From Alkaliphilus pronyensis (GTDB lineage Bacteria > Bacillota > Clostridia > Peptostreptococcales > Natronincolaceae), in NCBI RefSeq assembly GCF_009017275.1, contig NZ_WBZC01000002.1:1-64000 (forward strand): DNA of 64,000 nt, written 5' to 3'. This document shows positions 10,422 to 17,972 of the stretch, in pieces. Below the pieces are notes generated by a model. It was given only the letters and a program-made list of their open reading frames with translations, was not told the origin of the DNA and searched no databases. A program made the position numbers and the translations under genes. How positions within the stretch are numbered: the stretch's first letter is position 1; every line of letters starts with the position of its first letter.

Positions 10422-11030
10422 TTATCTTCCCTTTACTTTCCCGTAATGGTCAAACTTAATTACACTTGAGGCTTTACGATATACCCTTGAGTTCATCATG
10501 CCCTGTATATAAAGAAAAAGCCCTAGGGATATAAAAGCATCGCCTGCACTAAAAATCTGTTTAATGGGATAGGCAAAAGGTATAACTAATCTCTTCCCTA
10601 GATAATCCGTTAAAGGATAGGCATCCTTTAATGGAATATAGTTTGGTAATAATCCTGAATTAATTGATGTTAACATGTTTTCAAAATTTAATTGCTCTAA
10701 TGCTTCAATACTAATTGGCATACTACCTTGATTTAATACAACTGCAGCAAAATTAGCAATTGCCCCTAACAATATTAACCAAATTCCTTTATTATGTAGG
10801 TTAAAGAATAATACAACAAATAAAAGACAATAGGCAAATATATAAAGCTTCATTCTGTGGGCAATAAATAGAGGGTTTCCAATAGATATCATAATAGATG
10901 TTATTAATAATAGTAAAAATGATGTTAGTAGTATAAATGGAAACCTAAGAGTTAAGTAGCCTATCCTTTTAAATTGTCCACCTCTAAGCTTACCTACTAT
11001 TAATCCTAGAATTAAACCTTCAAGAATCAT
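10422..11030 (-). CDS. DUF5317 family membrane protein
   Basis: 202 residues with four or five hydrophobic segments: MILEGLILGLIVG at the start, FPFILLTSFLLLLITSIMIS, IFAYCLLFVVLFFNL, IWLILLGAIANFAAVVL, and a C-terminal AFISLGLFLYIQG. The motif NQGSMPIS and the KDAYPLTDYLGKRLVIP segment are characteristic of the DUF5317 family. Function is unknown. It sits between hpf and secA, where B. subtilis has no counterpart, and is separated from both by long spacers, so it is probably its own transcription unit. Confidence 0.8.
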   Translation of the reverse strand: MILEGLILGLIVGKLRGGQFKRIGYLTLRFPFILLTSFLLLLITSIMISIGNPLFIAHRMKLYIFAYCLLFVVLFFNLHNKGIWLILLGAIANFAAVVLNQGSMPISIEALEQLNFENMLTSINSGLLPNYIPLKDAYPLTDYLGKRLVIPFAYPIKQIFSAGDAFISLGLFLYIQGMMNSRVYRKASSVIKFDHYGKVKGR

Positions 11031-11179
11031 ATAATATCACTACCCCTCAGTTGGAAGTTCTAATAATTTTAGTATTTCTATTTTATTATGGATTTTCCTT
11101 CTTATTTTTTATTAATTATTAGTTAATGATATACTTTAACCAGTAAATAAAATAATGATTAGTAAAATACAAAGCTTAA

Positions 11180-11197
11180 GACGGCATTTCTGCCGTC
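11180..11197 (-). terminator. Terminator after hpf
   Basis: 7-bp stem GACGGCA/TGCCGTC with a 4-base loop, followed on the minus strand by TTAAGCTTTGTATTTT. The T-run is interrupted, so efficiency is uncertain. It is 44 bases past the hpf stop codon. Confidence 0.6.
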
Positions 11198-11240
11198 TAT
11201 TATTGTAAATTAAGTATTTAGATTGTAGATTATAATATAT

Positions 11241-11777
11241 CTATTCAAACTCTGGTTCTATTAAACCGTAGTTACCATCCTTCCTTTTATATACTACATT
11301 TACCTCATCAGTTTCAGAGTTGGCATAAACGAAAAAGTTATGTCCAATCAATTCCATTTGTAGCACAGCTTCTTCTGAGCTCATTGGCTTAATGGCAAAG
11401 CGCTTTGTTTTAACAATTTTAGCCTCAAATGGACTATCCTCTTCCTTTAAGGCAGGAATATTTTCAAATCTTATAGTCTCGTATTTTATGTTTCGATTTT
11501 CAAGCTTTGTTTTATGTTTCCTTAGCTGTCTGGAAAGCTTATCTACAACCCTATCTATAGATGTATACATATCTTCTGTAGCTTCTTCTGCCCGTAATAA
11601 CGACCCATTAATTGGTATAGTCACCTCTAATATTTGTCTCTGTTTTTCAACAGATAAGGTTGCTTGTGCCTCAGCATCCTTATTAAAATACTTTTCGAGC
11701 TTAGAGATTTTAGCTTCAACTGAATTTCTTAGAGCATCTGTAACTTCTACATTTCTTCCACTTACTATGACTTTCAT
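11241..11777 (-). CDS. hpf: Long-form ribosome hibernation promoting factor
   Basis: 178 residues from the ATG at 11777, chosen for AAAGGAG 8 bases upstream over an in-frame start at 11795. The N-terminal ~100 residues are the S30AE ribosome-binding domain (MKVIVSGRNVEVTDALR, ISKLEKYF). The C-terminal ~60 residues (FAIKPMSSEEAVLQMELIGH, FVYANSETDEVNVVYKRKDG, YGLIEP) are the dimerisation domain that joins ribosomes into 100S particles. It is also called RaiA or YvyD. Its leader carries a 24-bp perfect palindrome, and further upstream lie a dispersed repeat, three DnaA boxes and a raiA-type noncoding RNA. Confidence 0.96.
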   Translation of the reverse strand: MKVIVSGRNVEVTDALRNSVEAKISKLEKYFNKDAEAQATLSVEKQRQILEVTIPINGSLLRAEEATEDMYTSIDRVVDKLSRQLRKHKTKLENRNIKYETIRFENIPALKEEDSPFEAKIVKTKRFAIKPMSSEEAVLQMELIGHNFFVYANSETDEVNVVYKRKDGNYGLIEPEFE

Positions 11778-11805
11778 AGTCCCAGCTCCTTTCACTTCTA
11801 TATAA

Positions 11806-11829
11806 TTTAAGCCAATTAATTGGCTTAAA
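11806..11829. promoter_or_regulatory. 24-bp perfect palindrome in the hpf leader
   Basis: A perfect inverted repeat centred on AATT, with arms TTTAAGCCAATT, ends 28 bases before the hpf start codon. It is not followed by a T-run on the minus strand. It could be an operator or a 5'-UTR hairpin; nothing in the sequence decides between these. Confidence 0.55.
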
Positions 11830-11949
11830 AGCTGTGGCTTAAATTAGCTAAATATATAATTGTAAATATGTTATCTTTATAATTACCCTAATTTAAAAAT
11901 ATAAAACAGCAAGTACACTATTTTTTTTGACTATATGCTTTTCTCTCAG

Positions 11950-12063
11950 AGGCGTTACTAACACTCTCGCTTCTTAAGGGGGAGATAGGCGCCGCCAAGC
12001 TAGAAAGTAAGCGGAACTAGAGTTCAGGTGGAGTTTAAATCCATCTGAACTAAGTTTTCTTTA
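11950..12063 (+). repeat. Dispersed structured repeat, copy 1
   Basis: First of four ~120-nt copies. Shared blocks in order: GGCGTTACTAACACT, TTAAGGGGGAGATA, GCCGCCAAGCTAGAAAGTAAG, GAACTAG, a long hairpin with arms GTTCAGGTGGA/TCCATCTGAAC, then CTAAGTTTTCTTTA. Outer GGCG can pair with CGCC. A degenerate partial hairpin in the opposite orientation follows at 12105-12147. It lies in the spacer between hpf and the DnaA-box cluster. Confidence 0.8.
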
Positions 12064-12207
12064 ATTAGTATATTCATTCTTTGTAACTACCATGATAAAC
12101 ATTACTTAGTTCAAAAGGAGTTTTTACTCCATCTTTGCTTAGTTAACTATAGGATAAAATGATTAGACTCATACTTTATTATAGTTATTAGTTTTCATTT
12201 GGGAACT

Positions 12208-12280
12208 TGTGGATAACTTTGTTGGCTGTGAATATGTTAGTAGTCACGTCTGTGGATAATGTTAATAAGCCTGTTGATAA
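12208..12280 (+). promoter_or_regulatory. Cluster of three DnaA boxes
   Basis: TGTGGATAA at 12208 and 12251 and TGTTGATAA at 12272 are complements of DnaA boxes TTATCCACA and TTATCAACA. All have the same orientation, with start-to-start spacings of 43 and 21 bases (about four and two helix turns). They lie in the 5' region of hpf, with no dnaA or dnaN gene in the window, so this is not evidence for oriC. A titration site or DnaA-regulated promoter are alternatives. Confidence 0.65.
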
Positions 12281-12420
12281 CTTATTTTACATGGACAAGG
12301 GGTGTGTATATTATGTGTATAAAAATGGACAAACTTACTAATAAATATATTTACCCTTATATTGAAAATGATAAACATTATTAGTTGAATAAGCGTAAAT
12401 TATCATTAATTTAGTTAATT

Positions 12421-12664
12421 AAAAAAAGCCCTTGACAAAGTCAAAAGCTTTTATTAAATGTACTTGAAGCTGACCTGGTTTTTTACCCCACACTCGCCTG
12501 CTGGAGGGTTCGCTAAGGATTACTTTCACTACTACCCCTCTCGGCTTTACCGGCAGGTCTTACTTCTAAGCCGCACCATGATCAATAGTTATTTTAACTA
12601 TCTTACGTGGGTCCTTTTGCCTGCGACTGGCATGGACTTTCAACCACAGACCTTCAATAGTACC
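12421..12664 (-). ncRNA. raiA-type structured noncoding RNA
   Basis: About 240 nt, clearly GC-richer than the spacer around it, with no good reading frame on the minus strand. Many self-complementary parts are visible: TAGTTAAAATAACTA, CGGCTT/AAGCCG and several conserved-looking purine motifs (GTGAAAGTAATCC, AGCGAACCCTCCAGCAGG). It has its own promoter at 12670-12698 and ends in an 11-bp terminator stem (12426-12450, two G-U pairs) followed by seven T. The raiA RNA class is known to lie upstream of raiA/hpf genes in Firmicutes; position, size and architecture fit. Assignment rests on recall of the class and on context, not on a covariance-model hit. Confidence 0.75.
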
Positions 12665-12669
12665 TTTGT

Positions 12670-12698
12670 ATTATATCTTATTTACCTCTTCTTATCAA
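12670..12698 (-). promoter_or_regulatory. Sigma-A promoter of the raiA-type RNA
   Basis: On the minus strand TTGATA (12693-12698), 17 bases, then TATAAT (12670-12675). The -35 lies inside the last codons of the fliT-like gene. The expected start is near 12663. Confidence 0.75.
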
Positions 12699-13170
12699 TA
12701 AGGATAGAGGGTGTTTCCACATATTTTCTGTTATAGGAATTTATTACCTTTTTTCCCGTTTTTATATTTTTTAGCTGTGCTTTTAACTCATTCATATTGC
12801 TATTAGCCATTTCCATGTTTTCCTTGTCCAATTGGCTAATATCTTTAGTTACATTAACTATTTCATTAACAGTATCCTTTAATTGCTTAAAGCCTTTAAC
12901 AGGTTCTTCTGTACATTCTTCAAAAGAATCTATTTTTAGTAGTTTTTTTATAGCCTCATAATTGGTTATAAAATCATGATCAAGCTGATTAACAATATCA
13001 ATTAAGCTTTGCTTTTCTTCAATTATTTGATTAAGTAGATTAATCCCCTGATCTTCTTTGTTCGTTAATGCTTCTTTTTGAGCTATTGTTAAAGACAAAA
13101 TTTGCTTCATTATATTAAGCTTATGATTACATATATTTTGGAGCTCTATCACAATTTTTTCAGGCCTCAT
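12682..13170 (-). CDS. fliT: FliT/FlgN-type flagellar chaperone
   Basis: 162 residues, entirely helical and charged, without membrane segments. It lies 4 bases downstream of fliS, where B. subtilis has fliT. The N-terminal half (LNIMKQILSLTIAQKEAL, ILNQIIEEKQSLIDIVNQLD in character) resembles FlgN/FliT chaperones that hold filament-cap or hook-junction proteins before export. The symbol is given mainly on gene order; by sequence it reads as a generic FlgN-like protein. Its last codons overlap the promoter of the downstream noncoding RNA. Confidence 0.7.
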   Translation of the reverse strand: MRPEKIVIELQNICNHKLNIMKQILSLTIAQKEALTNKEDQGINLLNQIIEEKQSLIDIVNQLDHDFITNYEAIKKLLKIDSFEECTEEPVKGFKQLKDTVNEIVNVTKDISQLDKENMEMANSNMNELKAQLKNIKTGKKVINSYNRKYVETPSILIDKKR

Positions 13171-13174
13171 ATAA

Positions 13175-13558
13175 TCACCTATTCCCTATCTTTGCCAGCT
13201 TCATAGCTTCTTTCCATGTATCACGTAATTCTACAACCATCTCTGCAGCCTCATTTAATGGTGCTATATCCTTTCGAATATTGGCATCAACTAGCCTTTG
13301 CTTTATATATGTATAGATAGCCCTAAGTCCATTAGAAACATCATACTTCATATCAAGTGTATTATTTAACTCATCTATAATATCTTGGGCCCTCTTTAAT
13401 GCTTCATTGGCTGCCGAGATATTTTTAGCTTCTATAAATATTTTTCCCTGATTTATAAATTTGATAGCACCATTATATAACATAAGTGTAAGCTCTTGAG
13501 GACTTGCAGTTTTTATACTATTTTCTTTATATTGATTATATGGATTGTTTAATGCCAC
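13175..13558 (-). CDS. fliS: Flagellin export chaperone FliS
   Basis: 127 residues, typical for FliS. The N-terminus ALNNPYNQYKENSIKTASP and QELTLMLYNGAIKFINQ are family signatures; the rest forms the four-helix bundle that wraps the C-terminal D0 of flagellin in the cytoplasm and prevents early polymerisation. It lies 23 bases after fliD and 4 bases before fliT in one operon. Start ATG has a good GGAGGAAG ribosome binding site. Confidence 0.96.
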   Translation of the reverse strand: MALNNPYNQYKENSIKTASPQELTLMLYNGAIKFINQGKIFIEAKNISAANEALKRAQDIIDELNNTLDMKYDVSNGLRAIYTYIKQRLVDANIRKDIAPLNEAAEMVVELRDTWKEAMKLAKIGNR

Positions 13559-13581
13559 GATACTTCCTCCTCATTATGATA

Positions 13582-15198
13582 CTATGCTCCTAAACCCATT
13601 TGGGACATTAACCAGTTGCTTTGTTGTTGCATTTCAGCCATTGCCTTTTCCATAGCTGTAAACTGATTCCAATAGCGGTCTTCCTTTGAAGCTAATAGAA
13701 CTTCCTCTCTTGCTATCCTACTATTTAATTGACTTATGCTCCTACCAATATCACTAATATTACTTTGCTTTGTAACAAAATCTACCAGCATATTTGATTG
13801 AACACTACGGTACAGGCTAGAATCATCACCAGGACCCGAGTGTCTAATTACTTCCTTCATGCCAGCTACTAATCCATCATAGGTTCTTTGAATTAATCCT
13901 GACTCCTTCATTCTGTCTTCACCCGTAGCTGAGACTTCAGGCGCCTTAAAGAACAAATCTAAGACTCCATCTGGGTCACTATTTATTGCATCCTTAAGTT
14001 TATCTTCATCAATTACCAGTTTTCCACCATCTTTATAATACCCTGTTGTTATTCCAATATCATAGATGTATTCAAAGCTTCCTGTAACTCCCTCTACCTT
14101 TTCGTAAAGGGCTCCTCTTATACCAGAAAGGGTTCTTTGAAGGACTTCATTATTTTTTAATAACCCACTTTTAGCCTTTTCTTCCCATAGCTCAATTTCC
14201 TTTTCTGTCATAGCATCCTTTTCTTCTTGTATAAGTGGATAAAAGTCTCTATACTCCTTCTCTCCTATTTTACCATTTATCTCATCTAATAGTCCATTAT
14301 ATTCATCTACAAAGGATTTAATCTTATCGTATATTCCATCTGTATTTGTGCTTACATTTATTGTAACCACTTCACCCACAGCAGCATTTTTTAGTTGTAG
14401 GTCAATCCCAAACACTGAAAAGCTATTTGTTGATTTTCTTATCTCTGAACTATTAAAATTAATAACAGCATCTGTTCCATTTTCTCCTGGACCCATTATA
14501 TCACCTGAGAACATTGCTGCGGCTAATCCAACTGGATCATCTGTAATCTGTATGCTTTTATGTTCACCAGTTTCCCTAGTGCTCATCATAAATTGCCCTA
14601 AATCCGAGTCGTAAGAAGCCCTAATACCTAAGCTTTGTCCATCATTTGGGCCTCCAACAGCCACTGCATTATTTAACTTCGAAATTAAAGAACCTATACT
14701 ATCTCCAGCTGTTACAGTTATTTCACTTGAACCAACATCTGTTGTTATAGTAAAGCTTCCATCAGCAATAAAATTATTATCTACATCTAAAACATCATCT
14801 AAAGGATCAACATTACCCTTTAACACTTTACTGGTTGTTTTTGCAACACTGGCAGTACTAGTTACCTCAACTGTATAGCTTCCATTCATTGCATTGCTTC
14901 TAGCAGATGCAGTTACTATTGACTCGTTAGCTGATGTAGCTTCTTTTGCCCAGGTGAAGCTATTGGTAGAGCTACTTCTAATTGTTCCATTGGTAGAAAA
15001 TTCATTTAGTCCAAACTCATTTCTTGTATTCAGAATGAAATTAGCCATGCTTTTATTAAGGTTATTATATTCTTCCATTCTCCATTTTAAGGTTTGCTCT
15101 TGACGAATAAATCTATTAACCCTCATACGCTCTGCATCCATAAGCTGCTTTACAATGTGTTCAGTATCCATGCCTGATGCAATACCACCAATTCTCAT
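13582..15198 (-). CDS. fliD: Flagellar filament cap protein FliD
   Basis: 538 residues. The N-terminal D0/D1 region (RIGGIASGMDTEHIVKQLMDAE) and the C-terminal helix (coiled, ending QQQSNWLMSQMGLGA) are the paired segments of FliD family proteins; the middle carries the variable Ig-like domains (SGDIMGPGENG, NSSEIRKSTNSFSVFGIDLQL). It forms the pentameric or hexameric cap under which flagellin folds at the filament tip. It follows flaG by 27 bases and precedes fliS, as in B. subtilis. Confidence 0.96.
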   Translation of the reverse strand: MRIGGIASGMDTEHIVKQLMDAERMRVNRFIRQEQTLKWRMEEYNNLNKSMANFILNTRNEFGLNEFSTNGTIRSSSTNSFTWAKEATSANESIVTASARSNAMNGSYTVEVTSTASVAKTTSKVLKGNVDPLDDVLDVDNNFIADGSFTITTDVGSSEITVTAGDSIGSLISKLNNAVAVGGPNDGQSLGIRASYDSDLGQFMMSTRETGEHKSIQITDDPVGLAAAMFSGDIMGPGENGTDAVINFNSSEIRKSTNSFSVFGIDLQLKNAAVGEVVTINVSTNTDGIYDKIKSFVDEYNGLLDEINGKIGEKEYRDFYPLIQEEKDAMTEKEIELWEEKAKSGLLKNNEVLQRTLSGIRGALYEKVEGVTGSFEYIYDIGITTGYYKDGGKLVIDEDKLKDAINSDPDGVLDLFFKAPEVSATGEDRMKESGLIQRTYDGLVAGMKEVIRHSGPGDDSSLYRSVQSNMLVDFVTKQSNISDIGRSISQLNSRIAREEVLLASKEDRYWNQFTAMEKAMAEMQQQSNWLMSQMGLGA

Positions 15199-15225
15199 TC
15201 ATATCACCTCTCTTAATAATTTCAC

Positions 15226-15585
15226 TTAACCCTTTTTATCAATTATTATTCCTGCTACCTCCAACATATGGGCCACCATATCCAGTATTTTTTCTGGAGG
15301 TATTTCTCTTATTACCTGCTCTGTCGAGCTATCTATCACCTTTACCATAAGTGTGCCAGTTTTTTCATGGATAGATCTTTCAAATTTTCGATCAAAGGGC
15401 TGAAAGCTTTTATTTGCCTTATCTATAGCCTTGTTAAGCTGTTCTTCATTGTATCGCCCTTCTCTTTTGATTCCTTCCTCACCTATACCCTTAATTTCTA
15501 TTGTCTTTTTAATTTCTTGGCTTCCTTGCCTTACCCCTTGATTGTGTGGATAGCTTACTCCACCTTGTACTCCATCAATCTTCAT
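15226..15585 (-). CDS. flaG: FlaG family flagellar protein
   Basis: 119 residues from the ATG at 15585, chosen because AGGAGG lies upstream at 9-12 bases; an in-frame start at 15606 has no such site. The C-terminal ~60 residues (FQPFDRKFERSIHEKTGTL, MVKVIDSSTEQVIREIPPEKIL) are the FlaG/YvyC signature, and the N-terminal half is polar and disordered. Function is poorly defined; family members affect filament length. It heads the flaG-fliD-fliS-fliT operon behind a sigma-D type promoter. Confidence 0.92.
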   Translation of the reverse strand: MKIDGVQGGVSYPHNQGVRQGSQEIKKTIEIKGIGEEGIKREGRYNEEQLNKAIDKANKSFQPFDRKFERSIHEKTGTLMVKVIDSSTEQVIREIPPEKILDMVAHMLEVAGIIIDKKG

Positions 15586-15622
15586 GGATGGCTCCCTCCT
15601 GTACATATTTTTTATACTTAAT

Positions 15623-15650
15623 ATATCGGTATAACAAAAAGAAATGTTTA
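15623..15650 (-). promoter_or_regulatory. Sigma-D type promoter of flaG-fliD-fliS-fliT
   Basis: On the minus strand TAAA (15647-15650), 16 bases, then ACCGATAT (15623-15630), about 38 bases before the flaG start. Close to the sigma-D consensus; one base long in the spacer. Confidence 0.65.
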
Positions 15651-15765
15651 ACTTTTTAACATAAATTAAGCATTTCTTTTTATTTTGGAGTTTGCTATAG
15701 AGTTTTTATTATACTTTATAAAAAATAATGATACAATATAAATATATATGGGGAGAGTGACTAAT

Positions 15766-16617
15766 ATGGTTAATAATAAGCAAGATATAGAGCTACAATA
15801 CTACATACTAAATGATAATGTTTATGCTACAGCTAATCTAAAGGATTATGATTTATCCGTATCAACCTCAGTATACGAGGTAATACGTGTTTTTTCAAGA
15901 GTACCCTTGTTTGAGAAAGAGCATTTGAATCGACTAGAAACGTCAATTTCATTACTGGGCTTTTCTTATAGTCCTAATGTAGAAGAGCTACAGAGGAATA
16001 TACATAGGCTTATACATCTCAATAAGGTGGAAAATCATAATATTAAAATTGTAATAAATAATTTTGATAAAGAAGAGCCTAATATTTTTTTGTTCTTTAT
16101 AAAGAGCAGCTATCCCAAGCATGAGCTATATAAAACAGGTGTCAAAACGATATTATATAGTACACAACGATCTAATCCCAATGCAAAGGTAGTAATGCAA
16201 CAGCAAAGGCAATTACTCAATGAAGTAATTACTCAGCACAATGCCTATGAAGCTCTATTAGTAGATGCTACTAATTCTATTACTGAGGGTAGCAGGTCTA
16301 ATGTATTCTTTGTTAAGGATAATACAATAGTTACAGCTCCATCTAGTGATGTACTGGTAGGAATTACACGAAATCGTGTTATTGAGCTATGTACTAAGCA
16401 TGGTATTGCTGTTACTGAGAAAACAATTAATGTATCCTTTTTAGAAGAAGCTGATGGACTATTTTTGACTGGTACATCCCCCAAAATATTACCTATTTCA
16501 GCAGTAGAAAACAGGAGCTTTAGATCGGCAGAAAATTCAATAATAGTAAAGCTTATGAATGCTTATGATGAACTAATTAAGGATTATGTTAATAATTATA
16601 TAACTCCAATTCACTAA
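15766..16617 (+). CDS. Class IV aminotransferase (PabC/ilvE-like)
   Basis: 283 residues from the ATG at 15766, preferred over 15748 because GGGGAG precedes it by about 10 bases. Fold-type IV PLP enzyme: the lysine in NPNAKVVMQQQRQL is the likely PLP-binding residue, followed by EALLVDATNSITEGSRSN and the GITRNRVIELC phosphate-binding region. Family members are 4-amino-4-deoxychorismate lyases or branched-chain/D-amino-acid transaminases; length and lack of other features favour the lyase type but do not prove it. It is a plus-strand gene at the edge of the glycosylation island, with no folate genes nearby. Confidence 0.8.
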   Translation: MVNNKQDIELQYYILNDNVYATANLKDYDLSVSTSVYEVIRVFSRVPLFEKEHLNRLETSISLLGFSYSPNVEELQRNIHRLIHLNKVENHNIKIVINNFDKEEPNIFLFFIKSSYPKHELYKTGVKTILYSTQRSNPNAKVVMQQQRQLLNEVITQHNAYEALLVDATNSITEGSRSNVFFVKDNTIVTAPSSDVLVGITRNRVIELCTKHGIAVTEKTINVSFLEEADGLFLTGTSPKILPISAVENRSFRSAENSIIVKLMNAYDELIKDYVNNYITPIH

Positions 16618-16731
16618 ATAGTGTCTACATAATTTATGTTAAACTAAGAGGATATCTTGTATATTTATCAAAGGAGGGCGCTTGTCCTCTTTTAACATTT
16701 TTTGGTGTTTAAACATTTGTTACATATTAGC

Positions 16732-16947
16732 TTAATTTCTAGATTTCATTGATAAAAATATATAAAGAAGATCAACAAACTCACTGTAGGTTACTTCTTT
16801 TTGAAAATATAATCTGTTGTATAATAAATCTCTTTGAACCTGCTCAACTGCATCTATCCATTCTCGATGACTAAGTTGAAAATTTGCTTGATATGTTTTT
16901 TTTATATCCTCCAGCACCACACGTTTAAAGCTGTCATAAGTTATCAT
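16732..16947 (-). CDS. Small hypothetical protein, 71 residues
   Basis: I do not recognise this protein. It is helical and charged (ITYDSFKRVVLEDIKKTY, HREWIDAVEQVQRDLLYN, YSEFVDLLYIFLSMKS), with no signal peptide or membrane segment. A GGGTGGGAG ribosome binding site lies 6 bases before the ATG, which supports translation. It diverges from the XRE regulator gene at 17105 and converges with the aminotransferase gene. Confidence 0.55.
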   Translation of the reverse strand: MITYDSFKRVVLEDIKKTYQANFQLSHREWIDAVEQVQRDLLYNRLYFQKEVTYSEFVDLLYIFLSMKSRN

Positions 16948-17104
16948 ATTTTACTCCCACCCTTATTTACTATATATTACCATTATACGCTACCTATCGT
17001 GTCTAATCAACATTTTTGACACTTTTTGTGTAAAATATTTTTTGATTAAATTTTTTATGCTAACATTAATGCAAATACTTATATAGGAAGTGAAGGTACT
17101 TATT

Positions 17105-17464
17105 ATGAACTTTTCTACAAGGTTAAAAGGCTTACGTGAAAGAAAGGGTTTACGTCAAGAGGATTTAGCAATTATTCTTAATATAAGTAGACAAGCAATT
17201 AGTAATTATGAACAAGGAACAAGATTTCCTAAGGATGAGCAGCTACTTGTTTCAATTGCTGATTTTTTTGAGGTTTCTACAGACTATCTTTTAGGTAGAG
17301 ATTATTCCTCCTCTAATCTAAAAAAGGTAGTAAAGGATTTTGATACTGAATATAATTATTGTAAAAATAAATTAATAAAAAAATTAACAAGCAAGGCTGA
17401 AAGGCTTCCTGATGAAATAATAAAGGGTTTGATATCCTTAGTAGAGGTTCTTCCAGATGAGTAG
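17105..17464 (+). CDS. XRE/Cro-type transcriptional regulator
   Basis: 119 residues from the ATG at 17105, preceded by GAAGG at 8 bases; an in-frame start at 17090 lacks a site. The N-terminal ~65 residues are an HTH_3 domain of SinR/ImmR type: FSTRLKGLRERKGLRQEDLA, ISRQAISNYEQGTRFPKDE, then LLVSIADFFEVSTDYLLGR. The C-terminal ~50 residues (KLIKKLTSKAERLPDEII) look like a dimerisation or ligand region. An imperfect inverted repeat TTTTGACAC/GTGTAAAA at 17014-17035 upstream could be an operator. Such proteins control mobile elements, sporulation or motility; the target here is unknown. Confidence 0.88.
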   Translation: MNFSTRLKGLRERKGLRQEDLAIILNISRQAISNYEQGTRFPKDEQLLVSIADFFEVSTDYLLGRDYSSSNLKKVVKDFDTEYNYCKNKLIKKLTSKAERLPDEIIKGLISLVEVLPDE

Positions 17465-17477
17465 GTAGTATATTAAG

Positions 17478-17504
17478 AACACAACACCTCCGTCCCCTTG
17501 TGTT
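17478..17504. repeat. Hairpin repeat element REP1
   Basis: 7-bp stem AACACAA/TTGTGTT around a CACCTCCGTCCCC loop. A second copy at 18573-18599 keeps the loop core CTCCGTCCCC while both stem arms change together. It resembles REP-type hairpins with a GGGGACGG core that are widespread in Firmicutes and associated with IS200-like (Y1/RAYT) transposases; that link is from general knowledge. Confidence 0.6.
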
Positions 17505-17540
17505 TACTTGTGTTTATTCATGCTGAGCACACATAACAAA

Positions 17541-17572
17541 GCTTAGGATATTAAGCATCCTAAGCATTTTTA
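17541..17572. terminator. Terminator between the XRE and YvyF-like genes
   Basis: 9-bp stem GCTTAGGAT/ATCCTAAGC (17541-17565) followed on the plus strand by ATTTTTAATT. It serves the XRE gene and may also end the convergent minus-strand gene. Confidence 0.7.
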
Positions 17573-17573
17573 A

Positions 17574-17834
17574 TTATTTATTATCTAGTGAATCAGTCCA
17601 GCTCTCCTTAACTATTGTTACTCTATTATCCCTTATGTATTTTAATATTAGTTTTTTATCTACTCCTGTTGCTTGAGATACATCCACTAAGCTTACTTTA
17701 CGATTCGAAGAGGTTATAAAGTCTCTAACCTTTTTTAATGGGTTATCATCTTTTGCCGCAGTGCATATATCGCATATTTCACCATCCCTGCTTCTAAAGA
17801 GTTCTCCACATACTGTGCAATTCACTAGCTTCAT
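17574..17834 (-). CDS. YvyF-like zinc-finger protein, short paralogue
   Basis: 86 residues from the ATG at 17834, chosen for GAGGGGG 9 bases upstream. The N-terminal CTVCGELF and CDICTAAK pairs form a zinc knuckle, followed by an HTH-like segment (VRDFITSSNRKVSLVDVSQATGV, LILKYIRDNRVTIVKE). This is the same plan as the first half of the flagellar-operon protein YvyF at 38046-38462 (CSKCGRVF, CSRCF, VKEVSDETGVTEKQILRYLR). The second zinc knuckle of YvyF is missing. A regulatory or adaptor role in the flagellar or glycosylation locus is inference. Confidence 0.75.
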   Translation of the reverse strand: MKLVNCTVCGELFRSRDGEICDICTAAKDDNPLKKVRDFITSSNRKVSLVDVSQATGVDKKLILKYIRDNRVTIVKESWTDSLDNK

Positions 17835-17972
17835 TGGGTTTTTCCCCCTCATATTCGTTTGTAATAAAAACACTGTATTATATATCTAAATTATTATGTC
17901 AAAATATATTTAACATTAATTTAATCCTATAAACCTAGTTTTTCAGGGGTTATCCATGGTGATACTACTTAC

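Noticed and set aside
11950-12063. Repeat copy 1 as part of the raiA RNA
   Set aside because: It lies on the opposite strand, about 360 bases beyond the RNA terminator, and has three unrelated copies elsewhere.
12208-12280. Chromosomal origin of replication
   Set aside because: Only three DnaA boxes, no dnaA, dnaN, rpmH or gyr genes nearby, and no distinct unwinding element; reported only as a box cluster.
12458-12736. Plus-strand open frame of 92 codons
   Set aside because: It runs antisense through the raiA-type RNA and the end of fliT, has no ribosome binding site and no plausible protein features.
16645-16693. Terminator after the class IV aminotransferase
   Set aside because: AAGAGGA and TCCTCTTTT could pair across a ~30-base loop, and a shorter GAGG/CCTC pairing exists, but neither is strong enough to call.
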